Positions 17,180-26,217 of a DNA stretch of 64,000 nucleotides are shown here, one piece after another. This DNA is from Chitinibacter bivalviorum (GTDB lineage: Bacteria > Pseudomonadota > Gammaproteobacteria > Burkholderiales > Chitinibacteraceae): positions 1,178,001-1,242,000 of the forward strand of contig NZ_CP058627.1 in NCBI RefSeq assembly GCF_013403565.1, in the 5' to 3' direction. Positions within the stretch are counted from its first letter, which is position 1. Each line of letters begins with the position of its first letter. The notes beneath the pieces were generated by a model, which worked only from the letters and a program-made list of their open reading frames with translations, was not told the origin of the DNA and did no database searches. The position numbers were made by a program, and so were the translations under genes.

Positions 17180-17561
17180 GGTGCACCTCCCAATATTGCT
17201 GCAGTAATTGCGGCAAGAGCATGGGATCAAACGGTTTTTGCGCTACAAAATCGGCACCTGTTGCCATCAAGCTGGCCAATTCATCCTGCGATACTTTTGC
17301 AGTGAGCATCACAATACACACATCGGCCCCACCCTTAATTTTGCGCAGTAGCGGAATAAACTCCGGCCCACTCATTTCGGGCATCATCACATCCAACAAA
17401 ATCATTTGCGGCAGGGTATCTTTAGCTAAATCTTTAATTGCAATGCTTGCCAGTGGATACTCCTTAACTTCAAAAGCCCCCAAGGTACTCAGGCATAGCA
17501 AAAGCAAGTGGCGAATATCTGCATCATCTTCAATCACCACTATACGCTGCAATACATTCAT
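17166..17561 (-). CDS. Stand-alone receiver (CheY-like) response regulator
   Basis: 131 residues, receiver domain only: acidic pocket EDDAD (11-15), phospho-acceptor Asp57 (MILLDVMMPEMSG), and conserved Lys in FVAQKPFDP. With no output domain, it probably passes phosphate on or acts by binding. ATG at 17561 is preferred because of GGGAGGTG before it, and it overlaps the kinase stop (ATGA). Confidence 0.88.
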   Translation of the reverse strand: MNVLQRIVVIEDDADIRHLLLLCLSTLGAFEVKEYPLASIAIKDLAKDTLPQMILLDVMMPEMSGPEFIPLLRKIKGGADVCIVMLTAKVSQDELASLMATGADFVAQKPFDPMLLPQLLQQYWEVHHGAV

Positions 17562-19009
17562 CGTGGCACCTCCCATGGCAGTGAAACGGTAAACTCACTA
17601 CCCCCTCCTGGTGCGGGTTGATATTCAATTGAGCCTGCAAAGGCCTGACACAACTGCCGTGTAATCGCCAAACCCAAACCCGTCCCTCCACGCAGCCTAG
17701 AGTCACTCGCATCCGCTTGTGTGAAAGGCTCGAAGAGGCTGGGTACAAAATGCGCCGCTACCCCACAACCTTGATCTCGCACCGCTAGCTGCACCCCAAA
17801 TGTATTCACTCGCACACTGATCACCACTTCGCTTTGGCGTGGCGAATATTTGCACGCATTTGAGATTAAATTACCCATAATCTGCAGAAAGCGCATTTTA
17901 TCGGTACACAAAGTACGTGCGGTTTCAAACTGAGCATCCAGTCGCAATTGCACCTCATGCTGGGCGGCATAACCTTGATTGGACTGCAGCACTTCCTCTA
18001 GCAATTCATGCAATTTATAGTGGTGCAACTCCAGCTGCAAAGCCCCAGCTGCGGCCTTATTCAAATCGAGTAGCTCATTGACCATATGCAGCAATCGACC
18101 CGCATTGCGATCAGCCATTTCAAGCAAAGACATTGCCCGCTGATCGACCCCGGCAAATTGTGGGCTCTGCAGCATTTTCAAAGAACCAATAATCGAGGTT
18201 AATGGAGTTCGCAACTCATGACTCAATGTGGCAATAAATTGCTGCTTGAGCCGGTCAACCCGTTCACGCTCGCGAATATCATGCAAAATCAGCAGCCAGA
18301 AGCGCTGCCCTCCTTCATAAAAGAAAGTCAGCCCAACTTCCACCGGAATCGGCTCGCCCCGTAGCGGCATAATCGCCACTTGTTGCAACTGACCTTGCTG
18401 CAAATCTGTCGGCGCCAGTTGTAATTGAATATTGGGCAAAATCTCGCGCACAGCACGCCCAAGCAGTACATCGCGGTCAGCCAGAATGAGTCGTTCTGCC
18501 GCGCAATTAACACCGTGAATTTCGCCCTCATCCGTCGTCACGACAATCGCATCAAAGCTATTTTCACTAATCGCTAAGGATTTATTAAGCAGGGCTGCGT
18601 GCTGTTGCTGCAGCTCAATGACTCGAGCTAGATTTTTTAATTTGCTCGCCAAAATGGACGGCTGCGCGGGTTTATGCAAAAAGTCATCGGCGCCCGCATC
18701 GAGCGCGGCCAATAGATGCTGTTCACCATCCAGCCCAGAGAGCACCACAACGGGCACCCATTTGACACCCGACATCGCCTTAATTTGCCGCGTTACGGCA
18801 AAGCCATCTATCCCAGGCATGAGTAGATCCAGCAAGACCATATCGGGCTGCTGCGCGCTAAACATCGCCAATGCCTGCTCACCATCAGCGGCCATCTGCA
18901 CTTGATAACCCATATTCCGCACTAAACCCGCCAACATCAGGCGTGTCGTCGCAATATCGTCGACGACCAATACTGTTAATGCTGGCGAGGGAAATGTCTG
19001 AAAAGGCAT
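17558..19009 (-). CDS. Soluble hybrid histidine kinase (REC-PAS-HisKA-HATPase)
   Basis: 483 residues from the ATG at 19009. N-terminal receiver (LVVDDIATTRLML, phospho-acceptor Asp61 in MVLLDLLMPG, Lys in FLHKPAQP); a PAS segment about 140-250; HisKA with ATLSHELRTPLTSIIGSL; HATPase with NLISNACKYSP (N-box), DQGCGV (G1) and RGGTGLGLAITRQL (G2). No membrane segment, so the signal is cytoplasmic. It heads a three-gene minus-strand unit (kinase, REC, Hpt) and is divergent from promoter E of the EPS sugar transferase. Confidence 0.9.
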   Translation of the reverse strand: MPFQTFPSPALTVLVVDDIATTRLMLAGLVRNMGYQVQMAADGEQALAMFSAQQPDMVLLDLLMPGIDGFAVTRQIKAMSGVKWVPVVVLSGLDGEQHLLAALDAGADDFLHKPAQPSILASKLKNLARVIELQQQHAALLNKSLAISENSFDAIVVTTDEGEIHGVNCAAERLILADRDVLLGRAVREILPNIQLQLAPTDLQQGQLQQVAIMPLRGEPIPVEVGLTFFYEGGQRFWLLILHDIRERERVDRLKQQFIATLSHELRTPLTSIIGSLKMLQSPQFAGVDQRAMSLLEMADRNAGRLLHMVNELLDLNKAAAGALQLELHHYKLHELLEEVLQSNQGYAAQHEVQLRLDAQFETARTLCTDKMRFLQIMGNLISNACKYSPRQSEVVISVRVNTFGVQLAVRDQGCGVAAHFVPSLFEPFTQADASDSRLRGGTGLGLAITRQLCQAFAGSIEYQPAPGGGSEFTVSLPWEVPR

Positions 19010-19021
19010 GCAAAGACTCAA

Positions 19022-19065
19022 ATTTACAAGTTGATCACAATTGGCGTGAGGGGCAGTGCTTCAAT
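19022..19065 (+). promoter_or_regulatory. EPS-type promoter E (before the initiating sugar transferase)
   Basis: ATTTACA (19022-19028), N7, CACAATT (19036-19042), 17-base spacer, TTCAAT (19060-19065). Same architecture as promoters A to D. It lies in the 92-bp gap with the divergent histidine kinase gene. Confidence 0.68.
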
Positions 19066-19101
19066 GTCAGCATAGACCAAGCCTCATCGAGGAGAGACAA
19101 A

Positions 19102-19815
19102 ATGATCTCCAAAATCAACACCCCCAATTTGCGTGAATTAGAGCAGCGATTCAGCAACCCCGCACGACGCAGGCTGATGGTTTTACTGGTTAGGGCCAAT
19201 TTACGCTTAAAACACAGTTTCGAATTTGGTGTGCGACGAACGTGGGATGTTTTGGCGGCCAGCTTGGCCTTGGTTTTGGGCTGGCCACTGTGGCTACTCC
19301 TTGCGCTGTGCATCAAGCTGAGTGACGGCGGCCCGATTTTATATTGGCAACAGCGGGTCGGTTATCGCGGCCAGCTATTTGCCTTTCCTAAATTTCGCAG
19401 CATGCGTATCGACGCCGATCAATGCAAAAGCAGACTCCTCAATCAGCATGCCGATCAGCGCACCTTTAAATCTAGGAATGATCCACGCATCACCCGAATT
19501 GGTCGCTGGCTTCGTCGCTTTAGTCTAGATGAAGTACCGCAACTCTGGTGTGTACTCAAAGGCGAAATGACGCTGGTTGGCCCACGTCCGCCACTCCCGA
19601 ATGAAGTCAGCCTGTATGGGCTGCATGCCCGACAGCGCCTTGAAATTACGCCGGGGCTAACGTGCATCTGGCAAATCAGCGGCCGCTCTAATATCGCTTT
19701 TGATGGGCAGCTGGCACTGGATCTGAAATACATACGCGAGCGCAATATTGCATTGGATCTGCGTATTTTACTGCTCACCTTGCCTGCGGTTTTTCGCGGC
19801 CATGGCGCTTACTAA
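19102..19815 (+). CDS. Initiating undecaprenyl-phosphate sugar-1-phosphate transferase (WbaP C-domain type)
   Basis: A 237-residue monotopic bacterial sugar transferase that places the first sugar-phosphate on undecaprenyl phosphate. Seen: one N-terminal hydrophobic hairpin (VLAASLALVLGWPLWLLLALCIKL) and the family motifs FPKFRSMRIDAD, RNDPRITRIGRWLRRFSLDEVPQLWCVLKGEMTLVGPRPPLP, and RLEITPGLTCIWQISGRSNI. It lacks the multi-span N-terminal part of full-length WbaP. Start at 19102 follows GGAGAG; it heads its own transcription unit. Confidence 0.92.
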   Translation: MISKINTPNLRELEQRFSNPARRRLMVLLVRANLRLKHSFEFGVRRTWDVLAASLALVLGWPLWLLLALCIKLSDGGPILYWQQRVGYRGQLFAFPKFRSMRIDADQCKSRLLNQHADQRTFKSRNDPRITRIGRWLRRFSLDEVPQLWCVLKGEMTLVGPRPPLPNEVSLYGLHARQRLEITPGLTCIWQISGRSNIAFDGQLALDLKYIRERNIALDLRILLLTLPAVFRGHGAY

Positions 19816-19829
19816 TCAGGAGCGGAATC

Positions 19830-22241
19830 ATGCAATCATTATCATCGGTCAGTTATCGTCATTTTGCCCACCCCCTGGCCAGAATAATGGCGGGATTTTT
19901 ATCTGCCCTATTGTGGCTGCCCGCCCAACTTGGCTTTGGCCGTCAGGCACGCAACACCATGAATCGCATAGCCAGTGCAAGAGAGCACTGGATAGGCCCA
20001 GTCTCGGGCGACAATCCAGGTCTGGTATCGAGCTATCGCTTGCATTTACGCATGGCGATGGCGCTGGATGACGAGCAATATTGGGATCAGCATGATGCAC
20101 AATCGCGGAGTTGGCGCTTTGATTTGGCCTTATTGATGCGCTTTGGCTGGAGCCTGCTGATTGGCCATAAAAAGCCCAACCAGCTCGAAAACCGCTGGCC
20201 GCTGCTTGGCTTGTGGCTCGACAATCTGCGTCATGCTGAAATCGAGTCACACATTGCAGGCTGGCGTACTCAAGGTCATCTGCGCCGCATTGCTTTTGTG
20301 AATCCGCATTGCGCTAATGTCGCGAGCAAAGACCCTCTCTATCGCGGCGTATTAAATTCAGCCGATTTGCTTTTGCCCGATGGTAGCGGTGTATTACTAG
20401 CCAGTCGCTTGCTGGGTACGCCATTACAAGAAAACACCAATGGCACCGATTTATTCCCGATTTTATGTCAGCAATGGCAACAAGCAGGTGCACGCTTGTA
20501 TTTGCTAGGGGGCAAGGAAGGCGTCGCCGAAGCCGTCGCAAGACACCTACTGCAAAAATACCCCGGGCTGCATATTGCTGGAACGCATCATGGATATAGC
20601 TCTACGGCAGATACCCCGCTTTTGATTGAGGACATCAAACAGAGCAATGCTGATGTATTGGTCGTCGCCATGGGCGTACCGCTACAGGATGTTTGGATTG
20701 CCCGTCATCAACATGCCACCGGTATTCCTCTGGCCATTGGCGTGGGCGGGTTGTTTGATTTTCTATCCGGCCGGATTCCCCGTGCGCCAGTATGGCTGCG
20801 TGAGCTGGGTCTGGAATGGTGCTGGCGACTCCTACAAGAGCCATCCCGGATGTGGCGCCGATATTTAGTGGGTAATTTCAGCTTCCTCGCTCGGGTACTC
20901 AAACAAAAATATCAGCGACAGCAAGCTAGCCTGCGCCTCATAACACCCAGCGTTCGTACACCAAATCTACCCGATCAGCGTAAACAGGCCGTCGTGTTAA
21001 ACGATTACACACTTTGGCAAGGCGATGACCCCATCGGCACTTTATTGGCGCCATTAGTCGGCCACAGTCTACTCGAGCTCAGCATCATCCGCTTAGTCGA
21101 GCAAGGGGTGCAGTTAATCCATGTTTTCGCCGATCAAGGCTATTCAGCGATTGTCGCTCAACTCGGCAACGGTGATCGTTGGGGTATTGAGATTCGCTAC
21201 TATTTGACGGGGCAACACCTACAAACGCGGACTCGACTGGCCGCCCTCCCCCTACCCGAAGACATCTGGCTGCTGGCACCCGGCTGCCTGCCTCATTCAA
21301 TACTTTCAGAAGCACATCAATGCCAATGGCGCTTAGCAGATGGCTGCTGGTCGGGATGGGCTTACATCAAATCCACACGACTCAAGCTGGCAATGGATAA
21401 AGCGGATCTGCCACTACCACTGTACGATCAAATATTTGATGGCTTTAGCCTGCGCAACGCGCATGAACTCAATGTCGCTTTACCTCTCTTACTGAGCAAA
21501 GCGCCTCCCTATATCCCCGACTACCAAGAAACCCAAGATCGGGTCTGGCTTGCTTCAGGCGTGATTTGTGAAAAAGGCGTCACTTTAGAAGGTCCAGTCT
21601 TAATCGGTCGCAACAGCCTAATCCGCAAAGGCAGTCATATCGGCCCTCATGTCATCATTGGCGAAGGTTGCGTACTTGATCGGCAAGTCGATGTTCACAA
21701 CAGCATATTAAAGCCCTACAGCTATATCGCATCGCAAATGAGTCTGTCGCATTGTTTGGTGGGCAACCGACAACTGCACTTGGTGCGCGACAACACCATA
21801 CTGCGCTTTAAAGCGGAAGAATGTCTGATCGACGATATGAATCACCCCGTAAGCAGCCCCAATCTGATGGAGCGGCTACACGCCATACTGGCCTTAAGTT
21901 GGCTAGGCTGGCAGCAAAATTCGCTGGATCACGCCCGCTGGCAAAACCTCGCTGACCGTTTACATAAAGTCATTCGCGGCGAATGCCATCTGATTGGCTT
22001 ACCCAGCTTACCGAGCAAAATGGATAACACCATTGATCGAAAAACGCTGCGTATTGGGGCGCTGCGTTTATCTGAATTACAAGCTGAAATGCTCCCAGCC
22101 CAAGGATTAAGTCGTGCCGAACAAGATTGGCTGACCGATTTATACGGTGCAGCCGTGCCGCAATATTTAAGCTGGAGCAAGCTGCGTCATCTCGCACTAT
22201 CGTTGCAACAAAACAAACATCATTTTGCAATCCGGACATGA
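19830..22241 (+). CDS. GT26 (WecG/TagA) glycosyltransferase fused to a nucleotidyltransferase-like/left-handed beta-helix part
   Basis: 803 residues. About 130-360 is a WecG/TagA/CpsF domain (FVNPHCANVASKDPLYRG, LLPDGSGV, ENTNGTDLFPILC, VAMGVPLQDVWIARH, GVGGLFDFLSG). About 385-580 resembles a sugar-nucleotide transferase fold without the GxGTRL signature, and 590-690 has hexapeptide-like repeats (GPVLIGRNSLIRKGSHIGPHVIIGEGCV). The C-terminal 110 residues are helical. GT26 proteins are normally about 240 residues, so this is an unusual fusion. The N-terminal 120 residues contain a hydrophobic stretch that could anchor it. Confidence 0.8.
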   Translation: MQSLSSVSYRHFAHPLARIMAGFLSALLWLPAQLGFGRQARNTMNRIASAREHWIGPVSGDNPGLVSSYRLHLRMAMALDDEQYWDQHDAQSRSWRFDLALLMRFGWSLLIGHKKPNQLENRWPLLGLWLDNLRHAEIESHIAGWRTQGHLRRIAFVNPHCANVASKDPLYRGVLNSADLLLPDGSGVLLASRLLGTPLQENTNGTDLFPILCQQWQQAGARLYLLGGKEGVAEAVARHLLQKYPGLHIAGTHHGYSSTADTPLLIEDIKQSNADVLVVAMGVPLQDVWIARHQHATGIPLAIGVGGLFDFLSGRIPRAPVWLRELGLEWCWRLLQEPSRMWRRYLVGNFSFLARVLKQKYQRQQASLRLITPSVRTPNLPDQRKQAVVLNDYTLWQGDDPIGTLLAPLVGHSLLELSIIRLVEQGVQLIHVFADQGYSAIVAQLGNGDRWGIEIRYYLTGQHLQTRTRLAALPLPEDIWLLAPGCLPHSILSEAHQCQWRLADGCWSGWAYIKSTRLKLAMDKADLPLPLYDQIFDGFSLRNAHELNVALPLLLSKAPPYIPDYQETQDRVWLASGVICEKGVTLEGPVLIGRNSLIRKGSHIGPHVIIGEGCVLDRQVDVHNSILKPYSYIASQMSLSHCLVGNRQLHLVRDNTILRFKAEECLIDDMNHPVSSPNLMERLHAILALSWLGWQQNSLDHARWQNLADRLHKVIRGECHLIGLPSLPSKMDNTIDRKTLRIGALRLSELQAEMLPAQGLSRAEQDWLTDLYGAAVPQYLSWSKLRHLALSLQQNKHHFAIRT

Positions 22242-22266
22242 TTGCCGCCAACAATCAGCTGTAATG
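22223..22266 (+). promoter_or_regulatory. Possible weak EPS-type promoter F
   Basis: TTTTGCA (22223-22229), N7, CATGATT (22237-22243), 17-base spacer, GTAATG (22261-22266). Half-sites follow the pattern of promoter D, but the -10 is poor and it overlaps the end of the GT26 gene. It would serve the glycosyltransferase at 22293. Confidence 0.35.
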
Positions 22267-22292
22267 AATATAACAACGACGGGGAAAATCCA

Positions 22293-23330
22293 ATGAAAAC
22301 CCTTTTGTATATTCTGCACAGTGGCCAGCGCTATGGCACAGAAAGAATGGCGCTGGCAACGCTGGCCCAATTGAGCCCCTATGCTGAAACAGTCTTGTTT
22401 GCCCCTACGGGGCCAGTGCAACAACTCGCCGCCGAGCAACAAACTACCTGTCTCAGTTTTAACAATAAACGCCAACTCGCCAGTCAGCTGTGGCGCTATT
22501 TAGGCCGAAATGAGCTCAGTATTTGCACGACAGGTGTGAGCCAAGCTTTGATCGTGAGTCTACTTTCACTATTGCGTGGCAAATGGCCAGCGCAAATCCA
22601 TGTCGTGCATGGCGGCACCGATGAAACATTAAGCTACGGGCGTAAACACTGGCTGCAGTGCTTAGGTATTGAGCTGGTGGCCGTTTCTGCATTTGTAAAA
22701 TCGCGCCTGCTCGCCCACGGCTGCAAGCCACGGCACATCACCACCATTGAGAATTTTCTAATTTCGCACCAAGACCAACGTGCGGCATTTACGCACTCAG
22801 GCATTGGCCGTATTTGCATGATGACTCGCATTGACCCCATCAAGCAGGTGGGCGTGGCAATCACAGCGTGGGAAATGCACAGCGCATTACCTGAATTACT
22901 TATTTGCGGCACGGGTTGGCAAAGTGAAGAGCTCCAAGCAAAAAGCGCTCATTTGCCGCAAATAAAATGGCTAGGCTTTGTAGAGTATCCGTCTCAAATC
23001 CTTTTGGGATGTGACTTATACATACATACCTGCGATAACGAGCCATTTGGCTTGGCTATTTTAGAGGCCATGGATGCAGGAGTACCCGTCCTCGTTCCCG
23101 ACCAAGGTGGCGCAGCCGCTTTAGTGCAAAACGGGGTAACAGGCTTTCATTACCGAGCCGGGGATAGTGCCGATTTAGCCTGGCAAATCACCCGAATTGC
23201 GCAGCTACCCGCGAGCAAGCTCAATCAAATAGTGGCCGCCGCTCACGATCAATTGAAGCAACGATTTTCTGCCTCCGCCCGGATTGCGGATTACGCCCAA
23301 CTTTGCGGCATTAACGGAGGTGGTCTATGA
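22293..23330 (+). CDS. GT4 family glycosyltransferase
   Basis: 345 residues, two-domain GT-B fold. The N-terminal half starts MKTLLYILHSGQRYGTERMA, and the C-terminal half has the EX7E motif in NEPFGLAILEAMDAG plus GLVQNGVTGFHY-like ends (ALVQNGVTGFHYRAGD). Retaining enzyme adding a sugar to the EPS repeat unit; donor unknown. Start at 22293 follows GGGGAAAA; upstream in-frame codons have no ribosome site. It overlaps the next gene by 4 bases. Confidence 0.88.
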   Translation: MKTLLYILHSGQRYGTERMALATLAQLSPYAETVLFAPTGPVQQLAAEQQTTCLSFNNKRQLASQLWRYLGRNELSICTTGVSQALIVSLLSLLRGKWPAQIHVVHGGTDETLSYGRKHWLQCLGIELVAVSAFVKSRLLAHGCKPRHITTIENFLISHQDQRAAFTHSGIGRICMMTRIDPIKQVGVAITAWEMHSALPELLICGTGWQSEELQAKSAHLPQIKWLGFVEYPSQILLGCDLYIHTCDNEPFGLAILEAMDAGVPVLVPDQGGAAALVQNGVTGFHYRAGDSADLAWQITRIAQLPASKLNQIVAAAHDQLKQRFSASARIADYAQLCGINGGGL

Positions 23331-24313
23331 ATACCAACTCCTTAATCAGCGTCGTGGTGATCGGACATAACGAAGGTGCGCGCCTTAGTCGATGTCTGCA
23401 GTCCGTCCGCGCCAGCACCTATCAGCCAATTGAATTAATTTATGTCGATTCATTTTCTAGCGACGATAGCATCGCGCGGGCACAAACGATTGCAGACCAG
23501 ATTTTTTCAGCCCATACCCGTGGCGCGGCGGCGGCGCGCAATACAGGCTTAATGCACGCTCAAGGCCATTGGGTGATGTTTTTGGACGGCGACACCGAGC
23601 TGGACCCCGACTTTTTATTGATTGCCTTGCAGCAACTCAAACACCAGTCCACTTTGGCTTGCGTGTGGGGGCATCGCGTTGAGCGAGCACCTGAGCAATC
23701 GATCTATGTGCAGGTACTCGATTTGGATTGGCGCTATCGGCCTGGAGAAACCGAGTTTTGCGGTGGTGATGCCTTATTTCGTCGTGCAGCGCTAAGCGAA
23801 GTGAATGGTTTTAATCCACTGCTGCTAGCAGGTGAAGAGCCTGAAATGTGTCATCGCTTGCGTCAAAATGGCTGGCGAATATTGCACCTTGATACGCCGA
23901 TGACCCGGCATGATCTGGCGATCACCCAATTTACTCAATATTGGCAACGCACTAGCCGCGCAGGCTATGCCTATGCAGCCGTCAGCGCCAGCAGTAGAAG
24001 CTTTTGGGCCAACGAGGTGAGGCATAACTTAAGGCAAAGCGCCATTTTAATCGCCTTACTGACTCTGCTCGCAGCCGGCGTATTGATGCACGCTTGGCTG
24101 GCGCTGGCCGCGGTTAGCTTGCTGGCTGCACTGGCCTTACGCAGCAGTTGGCGCGCACGCTGGCGTAGTGCGCACCTTCCTACATTGCTGATGTATGGGC
24201 TACATAGTTGGTTCGCACAAATACCGATTAGCGTCGGTATCTACCGATATTACCGAGATCAATCGGCGCAAAAACCGGCGAGTTTTGGCAACTATAAGGA
24301 AGCCAAAAAATGA
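23327..24313 (+). CDS. GT2 family glycosyltransferase with C-terminal membrane segments
   Basis: 328 residues. GT-A fold: [22 protein letters not shown] at the start, FLDGDTELD as the DxD metal motif, and [11 protein letters not shown] with [14 protein letters not shown] in the acceptor part. The last 100 residues have two hydrophobic stretches (about 245-285), so it is membrane attached. Stop and start overlap (ATGA) on both sides, inside a tight operon. Confidence 0.88.
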   Translation: MNTNSLISVVVIGHNEGARLSRCLQSVRASTYQPIELIYVDSFSSDDSIARAQTIADQIFSAHTRGAAAARNTGLMHAQGHWVMFLDGDTELDPDFLLIALQQLKHQSTLACVWGHRVERAPEQSIYVQVLDLDWRYRPGETEFCGGDALFRRAALSEVNGFNPLLLAGEEPEMCHRLRQNGWRILHLDTPMTRHDLAITQFTQYWQRTSRAGYAYAAVSASSRSFWANEVRHNLRQSAILIALLTLLAAGVLMHAWLALAAVSLLAALALRSSWRARWRSAHLPTLLMYGLHSWFAQIPISVGIYRYYRDQSAQKPASFGNYKEAKK

Positions 24314-24891
24314 AAGCGTTACTTTCTTTCTTCTGTACGCCTTGGCTAGGGCTATTACTCGATGGACTTGATCGCTGTCAGCGGGGCTGTGCGTGGTTGG
24401 CACTCGCCAGCCGTATTCCTTTATCGAGCAGCAATATCATTCTCGGGCAGGTCGAGCTGCATGGCACGCGGGAAATTCATTTTGGCGAAGGCGCATATAT
24501 TTATCCGGGGCTCTATCTCGAAACCCAGGAAACGGGGCACATCACCCTCGGCGATCAAGTCGTTATTTCACGCGGCGTGCATTTGGTTTCTCATTGCAAA
24601 ATAGAAATCGGAGCTGGCTCGATGCTGGGCGAATACAGCAGTGTGCGCGACGCAAATCATCAGCGCGACCCCAAGCTATCTTTACGTCACGCAGGCTTTA
24701 GCAAAGCACCGATCATTATCGGCAAAGAAGTCTGGATCGGTCGCGGCGCAATCATTTTGCCGGGCGTACGCATCGGCGATGGCGCCACCATTGCAGCCAA
24801 TGCCGTCGTCACCCGCGATGTAGCGGCGGGCGCCACCGTAGCAGGCGTGCCCGCCAAACCACTCAAAACCGCCGAAAGGAGTCCATCATGA
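24310..24891 (+). CDS. Hexapeptide-repeat acetyl/acyltransferase
   Basis: 193 residues. The C-terminal two thirds are left-handed beta-helix repeats ([62 protein letters not shown]), of the WbbJ/maltose-O-acetyltransferase group. A catalytic His in [10 protein letters not shown] is likely. Probably O-acetylates a sugar of the EPS. ATGA overlaps at both ends. Confidence 0.87.
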   Translation: MKALLSFFCTPWLGLLLDGLDRCQRGCAWLALASRIPLSSSNIILGQVELHGTREIHFGEGAYIYPGLYLETQETGHITLGDQVVISRGVHLVSHCKIEIGAGSMLGEYSSVRDANHQRDPKLSLRHAGFSKAPIIIGKEVWIGRGAIILPGVRIGDGATIAANAVVTRDVAAGATVAGVPAKPLKTAERSPS

Positions 24892-26189
24892 AAAGCTCGC
24901 TGCTGATGGTTGCCTATCAATGCGGCCCAAACATGGGCTCGGTGTCACAAATTGGCTGGGAATGGTATCAACGGATGGCCAAGCGACGCCCGATTACGCT
25001 GATTACACATAGCCGCAATCGGGCGGCACTGGAAACAGCAGGCGCACCGCTGCCTGACAGTCACATTGAATACATCGATACCGAATGGCTGGCGGGCCCT
25101 CTTTATCGCACCGCTTCGCGGCTTTTTCCCGGCAAAGAACATGCCATTTTCCTACTCAGCTCGCTCGACTATTATTTATTTGATTTTCTAGCCTTACGCC
25201 GTGCTCGGCAACGACAAGCACAGGGGCAGCATTGGGGTGTAGTCCATGTTCCAACGCCAGTTAGCTCAGCGGCTGGCACCCGCCTGCATAACTTGGGGCT
25301 ACCATTGGTGCGAGGGCCACTCAATTGTGGTCTTGGCAATCCAGCGGGGTTTGGTGATGTATTACAACAAGAATCGCAATGGCTGAATCAGGGGCGCAAA
25401 CTAGGGCAATGGATTGCGGCACGCCTTGAAAAAACCAGTCAGCGACAAATCACGCTCACCGCCACAGCGGCGACCCGCTCAGCGATACCCAAGCAACAGC
25501 AACAAATGCCGATGCTGGAAAATGGCATCGACCATCTGAACTTCACGCCCAGCCTAGTTCCTCATCGCCGGCCCACCGAGCCATTGAATATTCTCTTTGT
25601 GGGTCGCATGCTTCCCGTCAAAGGGGTGAATTTCCTACTACAAGCCGCAGCACGACTGATAAAGCAAGGTTATCCAATTGAGCTGACCTTGGTGGGTGAA
25701 GGCGGAAAACGCTTGGATTGGCAGGCGCTTAGTGTGGCGCTGGGGATCGCGCAATTTTGTCATTTCACAGGCAATTTACCCCTCGCTCAGATCCCTGACT
25801 TGATGCGGCAATGCCATGTATTTTGCCTGCCTTCGGTGCGCGAGTCAGGCGGAGCGGTGATTTTAGAAGCCATGGCCTGCGCCCGCCCAGTGATTGCCTA
25901 CCGTTTTGGCGGCCCAGCCGAGTTAGTCACCCCCGACACCGGGGTATTACTCGACGCAAATAGCCCAAGCGAGTTAATCGAAGCGCTCTATCACTGCTTA
26001 CTCGACTGCCATCAAAACCCCGAGCGTTGGGCCCAACGTGGCGCTGCAGCAGCAAAACTACTGCATCAACCGCACCCGATGGGCTTTGATTGGGAATACA
26101 AAATGGATCTGGCCGAGCAACTGTACGAGCAGATGCAACTGAACGAAGTTTTACCTTCTTGCCACAATGCCCGCACCCTGCACGCATAA
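24888..26189 (+). CDS. GT4 family glycosyltransferase
   Basis: 433 residues. GT-B fold with [20 protein letters not shown] (start of the donor-binding half) and EX7E motif in [30 protein letters not shown]. The N-terminal half has the acceptor-binding pattern [18 protein letters not shown]. Donor and linkage are unknown. Last gene of the tight run before the secreted glycosidase-like gene. Confidence 0.88.
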   Translation: MKSSLLMVAYQCGPNMGSVSQIGWEWYQRMAKRRPITLITHSRNRAALETAGAPLPDSHIEYIDTEWLAGPLYRTASRLFPGKEHAIFLLSSLDYYLFDFLALRRARQRQAQGQHWGVVHVPTPVSSAAGTRLHNLGLPLVRGPLNCGLGNPAGFGDVLQQESQWLNQGRKLGQWIAARLEKTSQRQITLTATAATRSAIPKQQQQMPMLENGIDHLNFTPSLVPHRRPTEPLNILFVGRMLPVKGVNFLLQAAARLIKQGYPIELTLVGEGGKRLDWQALSVALGIAQFCHFTGNLPLAQIPDLMRQCHVFCLPSVRESGGAVILEAMACARPVIAYRFGGPAELVTPDTGVLLDANSPSELIEALYHCLLDCHQNPERWAQRGAAAAKLLHQPHPMGFDWEYKMDLAEQLYEQMQLNEVLPSCHNARTLHA

Positions 26190-26217
26190 AATAAGCTAAA
26201 TACGCTACGGGGGAATC

